Of a stretch of 64,000 nucleotides of DNA, positions 1-8,574 are shown in pieces. The position numbers and the translations under genes are program-made. Origin of the DNA: Mycobacterium dioxanotrophicus (lineage in GTDB: Bacteria; Actinomycetota; Actinomycetes; Mycobacteriales; Mycobacteriaceae); the NCBI RefSeq assembly GCF_002157835.1, contig NZ_CP020809.1:4402001-4466000 (forward strand), read 5' to 3'. Numbering within the stretch: position 1 is the first letter of the stretch; each line of letters opens with the position of its first letter. The notes beneath the pieces are model-generated. The model had not been told where the DNA came from and did no database searches. It worked only from the letters and a program-made list of their open reading frames with translations.

Positions 1-981
1 ATCGAAGTCGATGAGATCGCCGCGCAGTACGTGTTCGGGCCTCGCCAGATCACCGCCGCGATCACCGCCGGACGGGCGCTGGCGCGGGCCCGCAACGGCG
101 CGGCTACCGGCGCCGACTTGCGCCGCGGTGCCCGGTCCCAGAACGCCGCGGGCCTAGAGCACCTGGCTCGCCGGATCGAACCCACCGTGGGCTGGGACGA
201 CTTGGTGCTGCCGGCCAAGACATTGAAGCAATTGCAGGACTTGACCATTCGGGCCCGCAAACGCGAAGTGGTGTTGTCGGACTGGCAGATGCGTCCCGGC
301 GGCGGCCGCGGCACCGGTGTCACCGCGTTGTTCGCCGGCGACTCGGGTACCGGCAAGACCATGGCGGCCGAGGTCATCGCCGGTGTCCTCGGCCTGGACC
401 TCTACACCGTCAACCTGGCGACCGTGGTCGACAAGTACATCGGCGAGACCGAGAAGAACCTGGAACGGATCTTCACCGAGGCGTCCCGGGTGAGCGCGGT
501 GCTGCTGTTCGACGAGGCCGATGCGATCTTCGGCAAGCGCAGCGAAGTCCGCGACGCGCATGATCGATACGCGAACATCGAAAGCGCCTATCTGCTGCAG
601 CGGATGGAGACGTTCGACGGACTGGCGGTGCTTGCCACCAATCTGCGGGCCAACCTCGACGACGCATTCACCCGTCGCCTCGACATGGTCGTCGACTTTC
701 CGCTGCCGGACGAAGCGGCACGCCTGGCCTTGTGGCAACGCTGTCTGGCGCCGCCGGTTCCCACCGACGGTGATCTGGAACTATCCGGATACGCCCAGTC
801 ATTTCCGTTGTCCGGCGGAAATATTCGATCGGCCGCCATCACCGCGGCATATCTGGCCGCCGATACCGGCACCGACGTGTCCGCCGGACACGTGGGCGCC
901 GCGATCCAACAGGAGTACCGCAAGTTGGGCCGGCTGTTGCCCACCCCCGAATCCGATGAGCGTCAGGAGATTCGACGATGA
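1..981 (+). CDS. AAA+ ATPase of contractile injection system (5' partial)
   Basis: The frame is open from base 1, so the gene starts upstream and only its C-terminal 326 residues are here. Seen: Walker A GDSGTGKT at about residues 113-120 of the visible part, Walker B LLFDEADAIFG near 168, a sensor-1-like VLATN and an arginine-finger-like AFTRRLD. This is one complete AAA+ module of the CDC48/FtsH-like type. Established knowledge: eCIS loci commonly carry such an ATPase, thought to act in assembly or cargo handling rather than in contraction. The stop overlaps the next start by 4 bases (ATGA), so the two are translationally coupled. Assignment to the eCIS rests on the sheath, tube and baseplate genes 17 kb away and on the family's usual context. 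Confidence 0.9.
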   Translation: MEVDEIAAQYVFGPRQITAAITAGRALARARNGAATGADLRRGARSQNAAGLEHLARRIEPTVGWDDLVLPAKTLKQLQDLTIRARKREVVLSDWQMRPGGGRGTGVTALFAGDSGTGKTMAAEVIAGVLGLDLYTVNLATVVDKYIGETEKNLERIFTEASRVSAVLLFDEADAIFGKRSEVRDAHDRYANIESAYLLQRMETFDGLAVLATNLRANLDDAFTRRLDMVVDFPLPDEAARLALWQRCLAPPVPTDGDLELSGYAQSFPLSGGNIRSAAITAAYLAADTGTDVSAGHVGAAIQQEYRKLGRLLPTPESDERQEIRR

Positions 982-3014
982 GTGAACACTGCTGTGAACA
1001 ATGCGGCGCCGAGAACGCCCCGAATGCCCAGTTCTGCACCAAGTGCGACTTCTACCTGGGCTGGAACACCGGTGACGGATCGCTGGGCGGCGCCCCGCTG
1101 ACCGCGGCGGTGCCGGTGGTACGCGAGACCCACACCCAGCGTTTCTCCCTGCCCACAGCGGATCGTTCCCGGCGTCCCGACCCACCGCGCATCACCCGCC
1201 CCGGCCCGGCCTCCGGGCCGGCCAGCGCACCGACGGTGACCATCGAACACCCCGAGGTCGAACTCGATCCGACCACGGGCGGGTCTGTGGACATCCGGAT
1301 CCGCAACAAGTCGGCCATCGTCGACGGCTATACCGTGATCGCCGCCGGGGCCCCGAAATGGCTGGATCTGCAGCACCCTCAGATCAGGCTGCTGACCGAC
1401 GAAGAGGAGACCACCACTGTCACCCTCACCATCCGGCCCGGATTCGACGTCTACGTGCAGCGGTTCCGGCTGCGTGTGCAGGTGTGTTCGATCGAGGATC
1501 CGGCGAAGCGGACCGACGCCGAGTTGGTCGTGACGGTGCCCCGGGTCGGCGGGCCGATCACGATGACGTCCGAACCACAGGTGGTGCGGCTTCGTGACCA
1601 GACGAGGGGCCGGTTCCGGGTTCGGCTGGACAACACCGGAAGCAACTATCCGCAACGGTATTCACTGTCCGGCGCGGACCCGGAGAACGTCGTCCGGTTC
1701 GCCATCCGCCCGCAGGTGGTCGAGGTGCCACCCCGAGGTGTCATCGCCGCCGACGTACAGTTCGACACCCCACCAATCGATTACGGCCAGCAAGCGCCAC
1801 GCACCCTCAAGATCACCGCAGCCAGTGACCAGGTACGAGTGGAGGCGCTGGTCAATGTGGTGCAGGAGCGTTCCCAGGCGCCCGCGGACAGCCCGGTGCG
1901 GCTGCGGCTGGAGCGGTCCGTCACCCGGCTTCAAGACGCGACCGCCGCGGAGATCGCGGTCGTCATCGACAACCGCCGTGGGAGCCGCGACCGGCGGTTG
2001 GTGTTCTCCGGTCGCGATCCCGAGGGGGTGGTGCGGTTCGCCTTCTCGCAGCCGCAGATCTACGTCCGCGCCGGGGAGCAGGCCCGGATACAGGCCAGCG
2101 TTCAGGCTCCTCTGCCGCATCCGGGCCAGCAGGTAGAACGTCCGATCATGGTGGTGTGCAACGACGGCACCGATGAGAGCGAGGCGACCGGTTCGCTCGT
2201 GCAGGCGGCGAGCACCTCGCCGATGACGACGGCACAGTTGCGGCTGGAGCCCGAGCATGTGTCGGTGCGCAATCGGCGGCGCGGCCGGTTCCGCGTCACG
2301 GTGGACAACACCCGCGGGGCGCTGCCGCTGAGCGCCTGGCTGTCGGGCACCGACCCGGAAGGCGCGGTACGTTTCGCGTTCAACCCGCAGCGCGTCGACG
2401 TGGCGCCCGGCCAGAATGGCGTTGCGATGCTTCAGGTGTGGGCCAATCTGCCCGGTGCGGGTAAAGAGATCGCCAGGGAACTCACCGTACGGGCCGATGA
2501 CGGCACAGGTTCGGTGGAGGATCACGGCCGGTTCACCCAGGCGATGTCGGAGATCCTGCCGCTGATCCGGTTGGTGGCGACGCTGCTGGGCGGGTTGTTG
2601 ATGGTGCTAGGCGCTGTCCGGCCCTGGTTCCTCGGTGGTCCGACGTTCTATGCCAGCTACCTCGGAGAGCTTGCCACGCTGGACAAGAGCGGAAAGCTGG
2701 ACAAGCTGTTCGCCGCGATAGAGTCGGGTGCGACGCCGGACCGCCTGACCTGGATGCAGGCCAGTCAACCCGTCGCACGTGCCGTCATACTGGTGCTCGC
2801 CGGGGTGGTGCTTCTCGGAATCCTCAGTTCCCGTGGCCGCTACACGATCATCGCCGGAATCCTCGCGGTGCTGGCCGTCGTGCTCTACATCGTGTTCACC
2901 GACAGTAAGGTCGATACTCACGCATCGCCCGGATACGGCGTGATCCTGGTGGTAGTGGGAGCCATCATCGGGATCATCGGTGGCTTCTGCATCAAGCGGG
3001 GCAACTCCACCTGA
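978..3014 (+). CDS. Zinc-ribbon, Ig-like repeat, four-helix membrane protein
   Basis: A 678-residue protein coupled to the ATPase gene by ATGA. Residues 5-23 hold a zinc ribbon (C6-x2-C9 ... C20-x2-C23). After a short linker come four units of roughly 100 residues with a beta-sandwich look. The last three share the pattern R-V-x-x-D/N-N ... SG-x-DPE-x-x-VRFA ... P-Q-x-x-V and probably arose by internal duplication. The C-terminus has four hydrophobic segments: one at about residues 520-545 and three in the last 100 residues. There is no signal peptide, so the zinc ribbon and Ig-like units probably face the cytoplasm. Inferred role: a membrane-anchored partner of the ATPase or of the injection particle. 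I do not recognise a named family for the whole protein. Confidence 0.75.
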   Translation: MSEHCCEQCGAENAPNAQFCTKCDFYLGWNTGDGSLGGAPLTAAVPVVRETHTQRFSLPTADRSRRPDPPRITRPGPASGPASAPTVTIEHPEVELDPTTGGSVDIRIRNKSAIVDGYTVIAAGAPKWLDLQHPQIRLLTDEEETTTVTLTIRPGFDVYVQRFRLRVQVCSIEDPAKRTDAELVVTVPRVGGPITMTSEPQVVRLRDQTRGRFRVRLDNTGSNYPQRYSLSGADPENVVRFAIRPQVVEVPPRGVIAADVQFDTPPIDYGQQAPRTLKITAASDQVRVEALVNVVQERSQAPADSPVRLRLERSVTRLQDATAAEIAVVIDNRRGSRDRRLVFSGRDPEGVVRFAFSQPQIYVRAGEQARIQASVQAPLPHPGQQVERPIMVVCNDGTDESEATGSLVQAASTSPMTTAQLRLEPEHVSVRNRRRGRFRVTVDNTRGALPLSAWLSGTDPEGAVRFAFNPQRVDVAPGQNGVAMLQVWANLPGAGKEIARELTVRADDGTGSVEDHGRFTQAMSEILPLIRLVATLLGGLLMVLGAVRPWFLGGPTFYASYLGELATLDKSGKLDKLFAAIESGATPDRLTWMQASQPVARAVILVLAGVVLLGILSSRGRYTIIAGILAVLAVVLYIVFTDSKVDTHASPGYGVILVVVGAIIGIIGGFCIKRGNST

Positions 3015-3018
3015 CCGG

Positions 3019-3927
3019 TCAGCTCGAAACGATCTGCTGTACACCGGATTTCATGGCATCGCCCAGATCGCTCCACGGGATGGTGAGGTCGACGATCCCT
3101 GAGCTGCTCGGCGCCACCGTGCCCTGATCGAAGAACACATGCAGACCCGCGGTCTCGGCGGTCCAGTGGCCGAATGTCTGCTCGGTCGCCTGCAGCTTGG
3201 TCCCGTCGAAATTGGCGCCCGCGGCGCTGGATGGGCCGAGCTTCTTGGACTCCTGCACCAGGAGCTTGAGACCCGTGTTGAGATCGTTGAAGAGCGAAGA
3301 CAAGGTGATGACGCTGCCGCTCTGGGCGTCCACCACGACCGTGCCGACCAGCGGCCGGGACGTGGCCTTGGCGGTATCGACCGCCGCGGTGCGCAACAAC
3401 CCGCTCAGCACGCGCTGACCGATCCGCACCCCGCTGCCGGGCCGGTCTTCCAGCCGGCCACCCGTGAGTGAATCTGCCTGGCTCTGCAGGACTTTGTGCA
3501 TCTCGTCGTTGAACACGCCGGCCACGGCGGAATCGCCACCGTCGATCTGCGGCAGCGAAACGTTGGCATACGTCGTACCCAGGAAGGAGTTGACCTTCTC
3601 GGTCTTCGCGGTGAACGGGGTGGCGGTCGTGCTGGAGGTCGTCGTGGTTGTGGTGGTCGTCGTGCTCGAGGTTGTGGCGGCCCCGTTGTCGGTACCGTCG
3701 CCCCCACCGCCGCCCGGTGTGACTTCTGCGCCACCGGATGCGTCGGCCGTGCTCATCGCCGTGGTGGCAGTGGCGCTGACCGCGGTCGTCGTCGACGGGA
3801 GCTGGGTCAGTGCCGTGGTTTTGCTGGCCGGATCCCACCAGACCGAGCGGACCGCGTAGACGGCCACGACGATGAGCACAATGGCGCCGACCGCGGCCAC
3901 CAGGATCCGTCCACCGCTGAACATCAC
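3019..3927 (-). CDS. Membrane-anchored DUF3298/RsiV-like protein
   Basis: About 302 residues. Seen: one N-terminal hydrophobic segment (residues 8-28), then a low-complexity Ser/Thr/Gly stretch to about residue 105, including a run of nine threonines. A folded C-terminal domain follows with the DUF3298-type layout (IDGGDSAVAGVFNDEMH..., VVDAQSGSVITLSSLF..., ending in WSDLGDAM). The start is GTG at 3927, seven bases after GGAGG; ATG at 3924 is an alternative. DUF3298 domains occur in extracytoplasmic sensor or anti-sigma proteins such as RsiV, but no sigma-factor partner is nearby. The gene lies downstream of and in line with the lipoprotein and wall-hydrolase genes, so the three probably form one operon. 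Its function is unknown. Confidence 0.7.
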   Translation of the reverse strand: MMFSGGRILVAAVGAIVLIVVAVYAVRSVWWDPASKTTALTQLPSTTTAVSATATTAMSTADASGGAEVTPGGGGGDGTDNGAATTSSTTTTTTTTTSSTTATPFTAKTEKVNSFLGTTYANVSLPQIDGGDSAVAGVFNDEMHKVLQSQADSLTGGRLEDRPGSGVRIGQRVLSGLLRTAAVDTAKATSRPLVGTVVVDAQSGSVITLSSLFNDLNTGLKLLVQESKKLGPSSAAGANFDGTKLQATEQTFGHWTAETAGLHVFFDQGTVAPSSSGIVDLTIPWSDLGDAMKSGVQQIVSS

Positions 3928-3940
3928 GGGTCCCCCTCCA

Positions 3941-4435
3941 TCAGAACTGGATACTCGTCACACGCCATTCGTTGTTCGTCTTGGTGGCGGTAACCCACGC
4001 GGTGTGCCTGATCTGGTCGATGAGCCGGTTGTCCGACGTTGCGACGGTCTGCGCGACGACGACCACACGGTGCATGAGAGTGTCGGAGTTCGGCGGGGTT
4101 TCGTCACCGAGAAAGTACACCTTCGCCGTGATCGCGGCGCCGTCGGCGGCCCACTGTTTCCACTGCGAACCGGGGCCAGGCGCCGACTGCCCGCCTTGGC
4201 CGGCAAGGTCGCCGGACATGTACACGGCGGCCCGCTGATAGGCCACGTCCGGCGAGGCGTCTTTGGTCGGATCCCAGGTGAACATCGTGGTGAGTGCGTT
4301 GGCAATGACCGTGTTCGGGTTACTGAGGTCAGCGTCCGCGGCAGTGCTGACCGGCACCGGATCCGACCGACACCCCGTGACCGGAGCCATCACTACGATC
4401 ACCAGACAAACCACCAGGGAGACAAAGGTTCTCAT
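3941..4435 (-). CDS. Putative lipoprotein, paralogue of the 6146-7723 product
   Basis: A 164-residue protein with a type II signal peptide (MRTFVSLVV... lipobox APVTGC), so it is likely an outer-leaflet lipoprotein. The start ATG overlaps the stop of the upstream wall hydrolase by 4 bases, which fixes the start. The mature domain resembles the N-terminal domain of the lipoprotein encoded at 6146-7723: both contain TMFTW-x-P-x-x-DASP, a central Trp-rich patch, a V-x-x-QTV strand and a final WRV-x-x-I strand. The size and strand order suggest an NTF2/VirB8-like fold, which is inference. Coupling to the hydrolase points to a joint role at the cell wall. Confidence 0.75.
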   Translation of the reverse strand: MRTFVSLVVCLVIVVMAPVTGCRSDPVPVSTAADADLSNPNTVIANALTTMFTWDPTKDASPDVAYQRAAVYMSGDLAGQGGQSAPGPGSQWKQWAADGAAITAKVYFLGDETPPNSDTLMHRVVVVAQTVATSDNRLIDQIRHTAWVTATKTNNEWRVTSIQF

Positions 4436-5919
4436 GATAACCGCCGGGCCTTCGACTCCGGATAGAAGTCGGCCACCACGACACCTCGGGCCGGATCCGC
4501 ATGGATCATCTGGCCGTTGCCTGTCGCGATACCGACATGCGACGGCCGACCGTGCTGATCCCATCCGCTGAAGACGAGATCGCCCGGTTGCACTTGCGCC
4601 AGCGGGATTTCGTTTCCGACGCTCCACTGCTCATCGGCGGTGCGGGGCAGCACCTGCTTCCCGCCGGAGCCGTGCGCCACCGCGTAGTAGGTCAGCCCAC
4701 TGCTGTCGAACCCGTCGTTGGTGGGACCGTCGACACTGCCGCCGCCCCACACCCACTTCTTGCCCTTGAACTGGTTGGCCGCATCGACAGTGGTGGTCGG
4801 GCCGCCCGAGATCGACACTGTCTGCGCGGGCAGTCCCCCGAGACCCGGAGTGCCCTCGAATGCCTTGGAGCGCTGCATGATCTTGGCCACATACGGCTGG
4901 GTCTGCGTGGTGTAGTCGCCGCCGGAAGGCATTCCCCCGGCCCGCTGCACCGCCCCGAACCCGGCGTTGTACGAGGCCAGCGCCAACGCGACCGGATCCC
5001 CGGCGATAGATCCGTTGGCGATTCCCGCGGCGCATTCCCGGTAGTTCTCACACATCAGCGCGCCCTGCGACATCACGGCATCGGGGATGCTGTTCACGTC
5101 GGGCGGAGGGCCGCTGTTGTCGTAGTCTTTGCCCCATGTCTGCCATGTGGCAGGCATGAACTGAGCGGGCCCCTGGGCTCCCGTCGACGAGACGGGGGCG
5201 CTGGGGCCATAGCGGAATCCGTTCTCCGCCTCCAGTTGCGCGGCGAGGATCGGTGCCTTGATGCCTTCGCATATCGCGCCCGCCTTGACGATCCAGGGCA
5301 CGAACACCGGCGGCACCAAGCCTGGCTTGAGCACGACACCGGTCTGGCAGTTGGCCGCAGCGGAGGCTTGTTGGCCGGTGGACGGATTCGTCGGGGGTGG
5401 AGGACTGTTCAGGATGAACGACGGATCAATGGCGTGCCCATGCGTGAGACGTCCGCCTTCCCAGTACTCGAAATGCAGGTGTGGGCCGGTGGATTGCCCG
5501 TTGTTGCCGATATTGGCGATATGCTCGCCTTCCCGAACCGACTGCCCCTGACGCACCAGGACCCCGTCGGGGAACATGTGCCCGTACACGGTTGACACCA
5601 GCCCGGTGCGGGTTTGCGAGTCGATCACGATCCATTGCCCGAAGCCGCTGGCCGGGCCGGCTGCGGAGACGGTTCCGTCCATCGCCGCGAAGATGTTGGT
5701 CCCGACACTGCCGGCCAGGTCGATCCCCTGGTGCATGCTGTTGCCGCGAGGGCCGAAACCTGATGTCTCGGTATAGGTCCCGTCGGCGACCGGCTTGCCG
5801 CTGGCCGCACACGCATCCGCCGCCCACGCCGGGTTCGCCGGCGTGACCAGTACCGCGACGACGCTCACGCACAGCGCGACCAGAACCGCCCGCCTCGGGA
5901 TCGTGAACAGGCCCGTCAT
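4432..5919 (-). CDS. Secreted M23 - transglycosylase - NlpC/P60 cell-wall hydrolase
   Basis: 495 residues with a Sec signal peptide (cleavage near NPAWA/AD). Three wall-lytic modules follow. First, an M23 endopeptidase at about 40-170 with zinc ligands in HQGID and HLHFE. Second, a lytic-transglycosylase-like domain at about 200-330 (AQLEAENGF, GAQGPAQFMPATW, ASYNAGFGAV). Third, an NlpC/P60 domain at about 375-495. In this last domain the usual catalytic Cys of the D-C-S-G-L motif is Ser (FDSSGL, near residue 406), while the His (PSHVGIA) is kept, so it may be inactive or a binding module. ATG at 5919 is preferred over a TTG two codons earlier. Multi-domain enzymes like this open peptidoglycan for transport machines, and its place beside eCIS genes suggests a role in export or release. 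Confidence 0.88.
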   Translation of the reverse strand: MTGLFTIPRRAVLVALCVSVVAVLVTPANPAWAADACAASGKPVADGTYTETSGFGPRGNSMHQGIDLAGSVGTNIFAAMDGTVSAAGPASGFGQWIVIDSQTRTGLVSTVYGHMFPDGVLVRQGQSVREGEHIANIGNNGQSTGPHLHFEYWEGGRLTHGHAIDPSFILNSPPPPTNPSTGQQASAAANCQTGVVLKPGLVPPVFVPWIVKAGAICEGIKAPILAAQLEAENGFRYGPSAPVSSTGAQGPAQFMPATWQTWGKDYDNSGPPPDVNSIPDAVMSQGALMCENYRECAAGIANGSIAGDPVALALASYNAGFGAVQRAGGMPSGGDYTTQTQPYVAKIMQRSKAFEGTPGLGGLPAQTVSISGGPTTTVDAANQFKGKKWVWGGGSVDGPTNDGFDSSGLTYYAVAHGSGGKQVLPRTADEQWSVGNEIPLAQVQPGDLVFSGWDQHGRPSHVGIATGNGQMIHADPARGVVVADFYPESKARRLS

Positions 5920-6145
5920 GGTCAATCTTTCGTCGTGTCAACGAGTTCAGCGCAAGCGAGTGCCCGCACTGTGCAGTGTCGCGCCACGATCGGCGGTTCG
6001 TCACGACCCGAGCCGCCGGTGTGCCCGTTCGGTCCCTGAGAATTGCCCCACCGGCGCAGGACCATCGCACCGATGGCCGTCGCGGTGTCCACTCGCGGCA
6101 CGAACAATGAAGGGGCCGTACGCATACCCGGCTCGAGGAGTTGGC

Positions 6146-7723
6146 ATGGGAGAGCGACGCGTCGTCGGCGCCCTCGTTGCGCTGCTGGCTGCGATCATGT
6201 TCGTGGTCGGCGGCTGCGGCCTGTCGGGTAGCGGAGACAAACCGACCGGGTCTGATTCCGACGAGCCCGCACCCCCTGAGGCGCAGGACGCGATCGTCAA
6301 GGGACTGCAGACGATGTTCACCTGGTATCCGGCCCGCGACGCCTCACCGCGCGACGCCTACGTGCGCGCGCTGCCCTATCTCGGCCAGAAGCTGCAGGAC
6401 GGCAAAGACAACACCATCGACCGCGGTAACAGCGTGTGGTGGCAGGAGTGGAAGGCCAAGCGCGCCGAAGTCAATGCCACTGCACTGCTGGTGGCGGGCG
6501 AACATCCTGCCGATCAACCCGATACGGTCGAACGCTCTGTCCTGGTGACGCAGACCGTCAAAACGCCGGACGGCCAGGTGCTCGAAACCGATCCGATGCT
6601 GATCGAGAGCGTCGTCGCCAAAAAGAACCCTCAGGGCTGGCGCGTCGAGACCATCAACTTCTTCAAGACGAACCAGTTCCGCACCCCGGACTGCCCGCAG
6701 GGCCAGTCTCATCAACCGGCGCCGGACGGACCGTGCGCGCCGACTCCCCCGCCGCCCATCCAGTGTCCCGACGGCAGCACGGTGCCACCCGATCAGACCT
6801 GCCCGACGCCGGTCACGGGGCCCGGCACGACGACAACGAAGACGACGCATCAGTGCCCCGACGGCACCACGATTCCGGCCGATCAGGCCTGCCCGACCAC
6901 CAACCCCGGCACGACATCGCAGCCACCCAAGGAATGCCCGGACGGCACAACGGTGCCCGCTGATCAAACGTGCCCCACGCCGGTAACCAAGCAATGCCCG
7001 GGAGGCACCTCCGTGACCGGCACCCAGACTTGCCCGCCGCCCACCACATGCGGCGATGGCAGCACGGTGTACTCGCCGACCACGTGTCCGTCACCGACCA
7101 CCTGCGGCAACGGCAGCACCGTCTACGCTCCGACCACTTGCCCGTCACCGACCACCTGCGGCAACGGCAGCACGGTGTATCCGCCCACCACCTGCCCCGC
7201 ACCGACCACCTGCAGCGACGGCAGCACCGTCTACGCCCCCACCACCTGCCCGCCGCCTCCGGTCAAGTGTGCGGACGGTTCGACAGTGCCCGCCGGCCAG
7301 ACGTGCGCGCCGGTCAAATGCCCCGACGGTTCGTCGGTACCCAACGGGCAGACCTGCCCGCCGGTGAATTGTCCCAACGGCACCTCGGTGCCCAACGGTC
7401 AGACGTGTCCACCGGTGGTTATCGAACGACCGGCAAATGCACCCGGATTCACGTGTTCGCCCGGTGGCGGAATCCTCGGGCCGTCCTGCTCGTGCCCGCA
7501 GGGCTGGGATTACGTCGGCAACAACGACGGCTCGAATGGCAAGTGTGTGCCCTCGGGCCCAGGGCCGGTCGTCCACTTCGCACCGACCCTCGGCGGCTGG
7601 GGTAAGACCGCCGTCGCACCTGGCCGCGACGTCCGTATGAGGCCGATCATTCAGTCCGATACCGGGCCAGATCCATGCCTGACGGGTGTGCCGATGATGT
7701 GCCTTATTCGACCGATGCGGTAG
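6146..7723 (+). CDS. Lipoprotein with Cys/Pro repeat tail
   Basis: 525 residues; ATG at 6146 follows GAGGAG. The N-terminus is a type II signal peptide with lipobox VVGGC, giving a lipid-anchored protein. Residues about 45-180 match the small lipoprotein at 3941-4435 (TMFTW-x-P-x-x-DASP, conserved Trp residues, WRVETINF). From about residue 205 to 425 there are about a dozen copies of a 14-20 residue unit of the type C-P-D-G-[ST]-T-V-P-x-x-Q-T-C-P-x-P. The C-terminus has another Cys cluster (CSPGGGILGPSCSCPQGW). The paired cysteines suggest a disulfide-stapled extended stalk that could span the mycobacterial envelope; that is inference. It is divergent from the wall hydrolase, with 226 bp of shared promoter region. 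Confidence 0.78.
   Translation: MGERRVVGALVALLAAIMFVVGGCGLSGSGDKPTGSDSDEPAPPEAQDAIVKGLQTMFTWYPARDASPRDAYVRALPYLGQKLQDGKDNTIDRGNSVWWQEWKAKRAEVNATALLVAGEHPADQPDTVERSVLVTQTVKTPDGQVLETDPMLIESVVAKKNPQGWRVETINFFKTNQFRTPDCPQGQSHQPAPDGPCAPTPPPPIQCPDGSTVPPDQTCPTPVTGPGTTTTKTTHQCPDGTTIPADQACPTTNPGTTSQPPKECPDGTTVPADQTCPTPVTKQCPGGTSVTGTQTCPPPTTCGDGSTVYSPTTCPSPTTCGNGSTVYAPTTCPSPTTCGNGSTVYPPTTCPAPTTCSDGSTVYAPTTCPPPPVKCADGSTVPAGQTCAPVKCPDGSSVPNGQTCPPVNCPNGTSVPNGQTCPPVVIERPANAPGFTCSPGGGILGPSCSCPQGWDYVGNNDGSNGKCVPSGPGPVVHFAPTLGGWGKTAVAPGRDVRMRPIIQSDTGPDPCLTGVPMMCLIRPMR
6764..7419 (+). repeat. Cys/Pro-rich coding repeats
   Basis: Tandem degenerate units of about 45-60 bp inside the lipoprotein gene. Each encodes C-[PGA]-[DGN]-G-[ST]-[ST]-V ... 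T-C-P followed by a short Pro/Thr linker. The four central units (CGDGSTVYSPTTCPSPTT type) are nearly identical, which suggests recent duplication. The N-terminal units carry PADQ/PPDQ and the last ones PNGQ, so at least three sub-types can be told apart. Confidence 0.8.
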
Positions 7724-8422
7724 TCAGTCCTGACAGTCGAGGTCGATGGGGCGGTTGAACGGATCGATTGCCGCCGAAAGGGAATCGGCCGCCGAGTGTC
7801 GCGCCGCTTCCTCGGTGTCATGGATCGACTGGAGATGTTCCTGCAGTGCGCTCATGCCGCAACCGGTGAAATCGACGCGGTGCGTGGTGGTTCCGTCGTA
7901 GGTGTGGAAGCGACGAGCGTGCTCGCGCTCGTGCGGGGTCAGTACATCGCGTAGAAAAGTCCGGACCCTGCGCTGCTGGCATTCGGTCAGCCCGTCAGGC
8001 ACGTCGGGCATCGTGATCGTCACGTTGGCGTGGTAGGCCACGCTGAACGTTCCGACGGCGTGTACACATGGATCGTCGTCGGGACATTCGGTGCATCCAG
8101 TGGCGCGTTTGATCGACTTCGGCACCCATTTCGATATGCCGCCGTTGTAATCGGCGGTGGTATCTCCGTGTAGCGACACACTGGGCCCGCCACCGTGCAC
8201 GCTCGGACTCTGCCGGTGCGGTTCGGTGAGCAGTCGGCACACCGCGGCGTTGCCGGCCGCGCGCTGCAGATCGGTCAGCAGTCCGGCCCGGGTACGCGCA
8301 GGTGTGTGGATGAGAAGCGCCGGCGAAGGCAGCATCCGCCACGGTTGCATATCCGGCCCGGCTGCCGCCGCGCGTGTCGCCCGCTGCCGCCCCACCGCGG
8401 TCACCCGTCGATCGCGCCTCAT
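7724..8422 (-). CDS. Candidate eCIS cargo with HExxH metallopeptidase motif
   Basis: 232 residues from ATG 8422. Residues 52-61 read LQRAAGNAAV, the motif also found near the N-termini of the 12622-16566 and 16588-17304 products. The second half has H164-E-R-E-H168, a zincin-type zinc-binding motif, within a His-rich stretch, and about eight cysteines (two clusters near 110-119). The N-terminal 50 residues are basic and Ala/Arg-rich, without a signal peptide. Established: eCIS cargo genes often sit at cluster edges and carry a conserved N-terminal tag followed by an enzymatic domain. Inference: a zinc-protease effector loaded into the particle. The start is uncertain because upstream sequence stays open to 8596 and no strong ribosome site is visible. 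Confidence 0.6.
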   Translation of the reverse strand: MRRDRRVTAVGRQRATRAAAAGPDMQPWRMLPSPALLIHTPARTRAGLLTDLQRAAGNAAVCRLLTEPHRQSPSVHGGGPSVSLHGDTTADYNGGISKWVPKSIKRATGCTECPDDDPCVHAVGTFSVAYHANVTITMPDVPDGLTECQQRRVRTFLRDVLTPHEREHARRFHTYDGTTTHRVDFTGCGMSALQEHLQSIHDTEEAARHSAADSLSAAIDPFNRPIDLDCQD

Positions 8423-8518
8423 CGGTCCAGTGGACGCTCCCGCCGCCGCCCTGTCCAGATGCCGATGTGGCCCGGCGTGGAAAAAGTTCCGTGTGTGGTC
8501 TAGCGCACAGCCACCTTG

Positions 8519-8565
8519 ATGCAATACCATTTTGCAATACAGAACTAGATTTTGCATTGCAGAAC
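8519..8565. promoter_or_regulatory. Direct repeats upstream of the IclR gene
   Basis: Two near-identical 16-mers, TTTTGCAATACAGAAC (8530-8545) and TTTTGCATTGCAGAAC (8550-8565), lie exactly 20 bp apart just before the IclR start at 8575. A partial third copy (GATGCAATACC) lies at 8518-8528. Repeats in helical phase are typical of IclR-family operators, and the position suggests autoregulation. Confidence 0.6.
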
Positions 8566-8574
8566 GGATACCGG

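Noticed and set aside
1662..2525. 287-codon open frame on the - strand
   Set aside because: Antisense to the Ig-like repeats of the zinc-ribbon protein; composition is not that of a protein.
6764..7419. CRISPR-like periodicity in the repeat stretch
   Set aside because: The repeats are in frame, encode C-P-D-G units and have no unique equal-length spacers; they are protein repeats.
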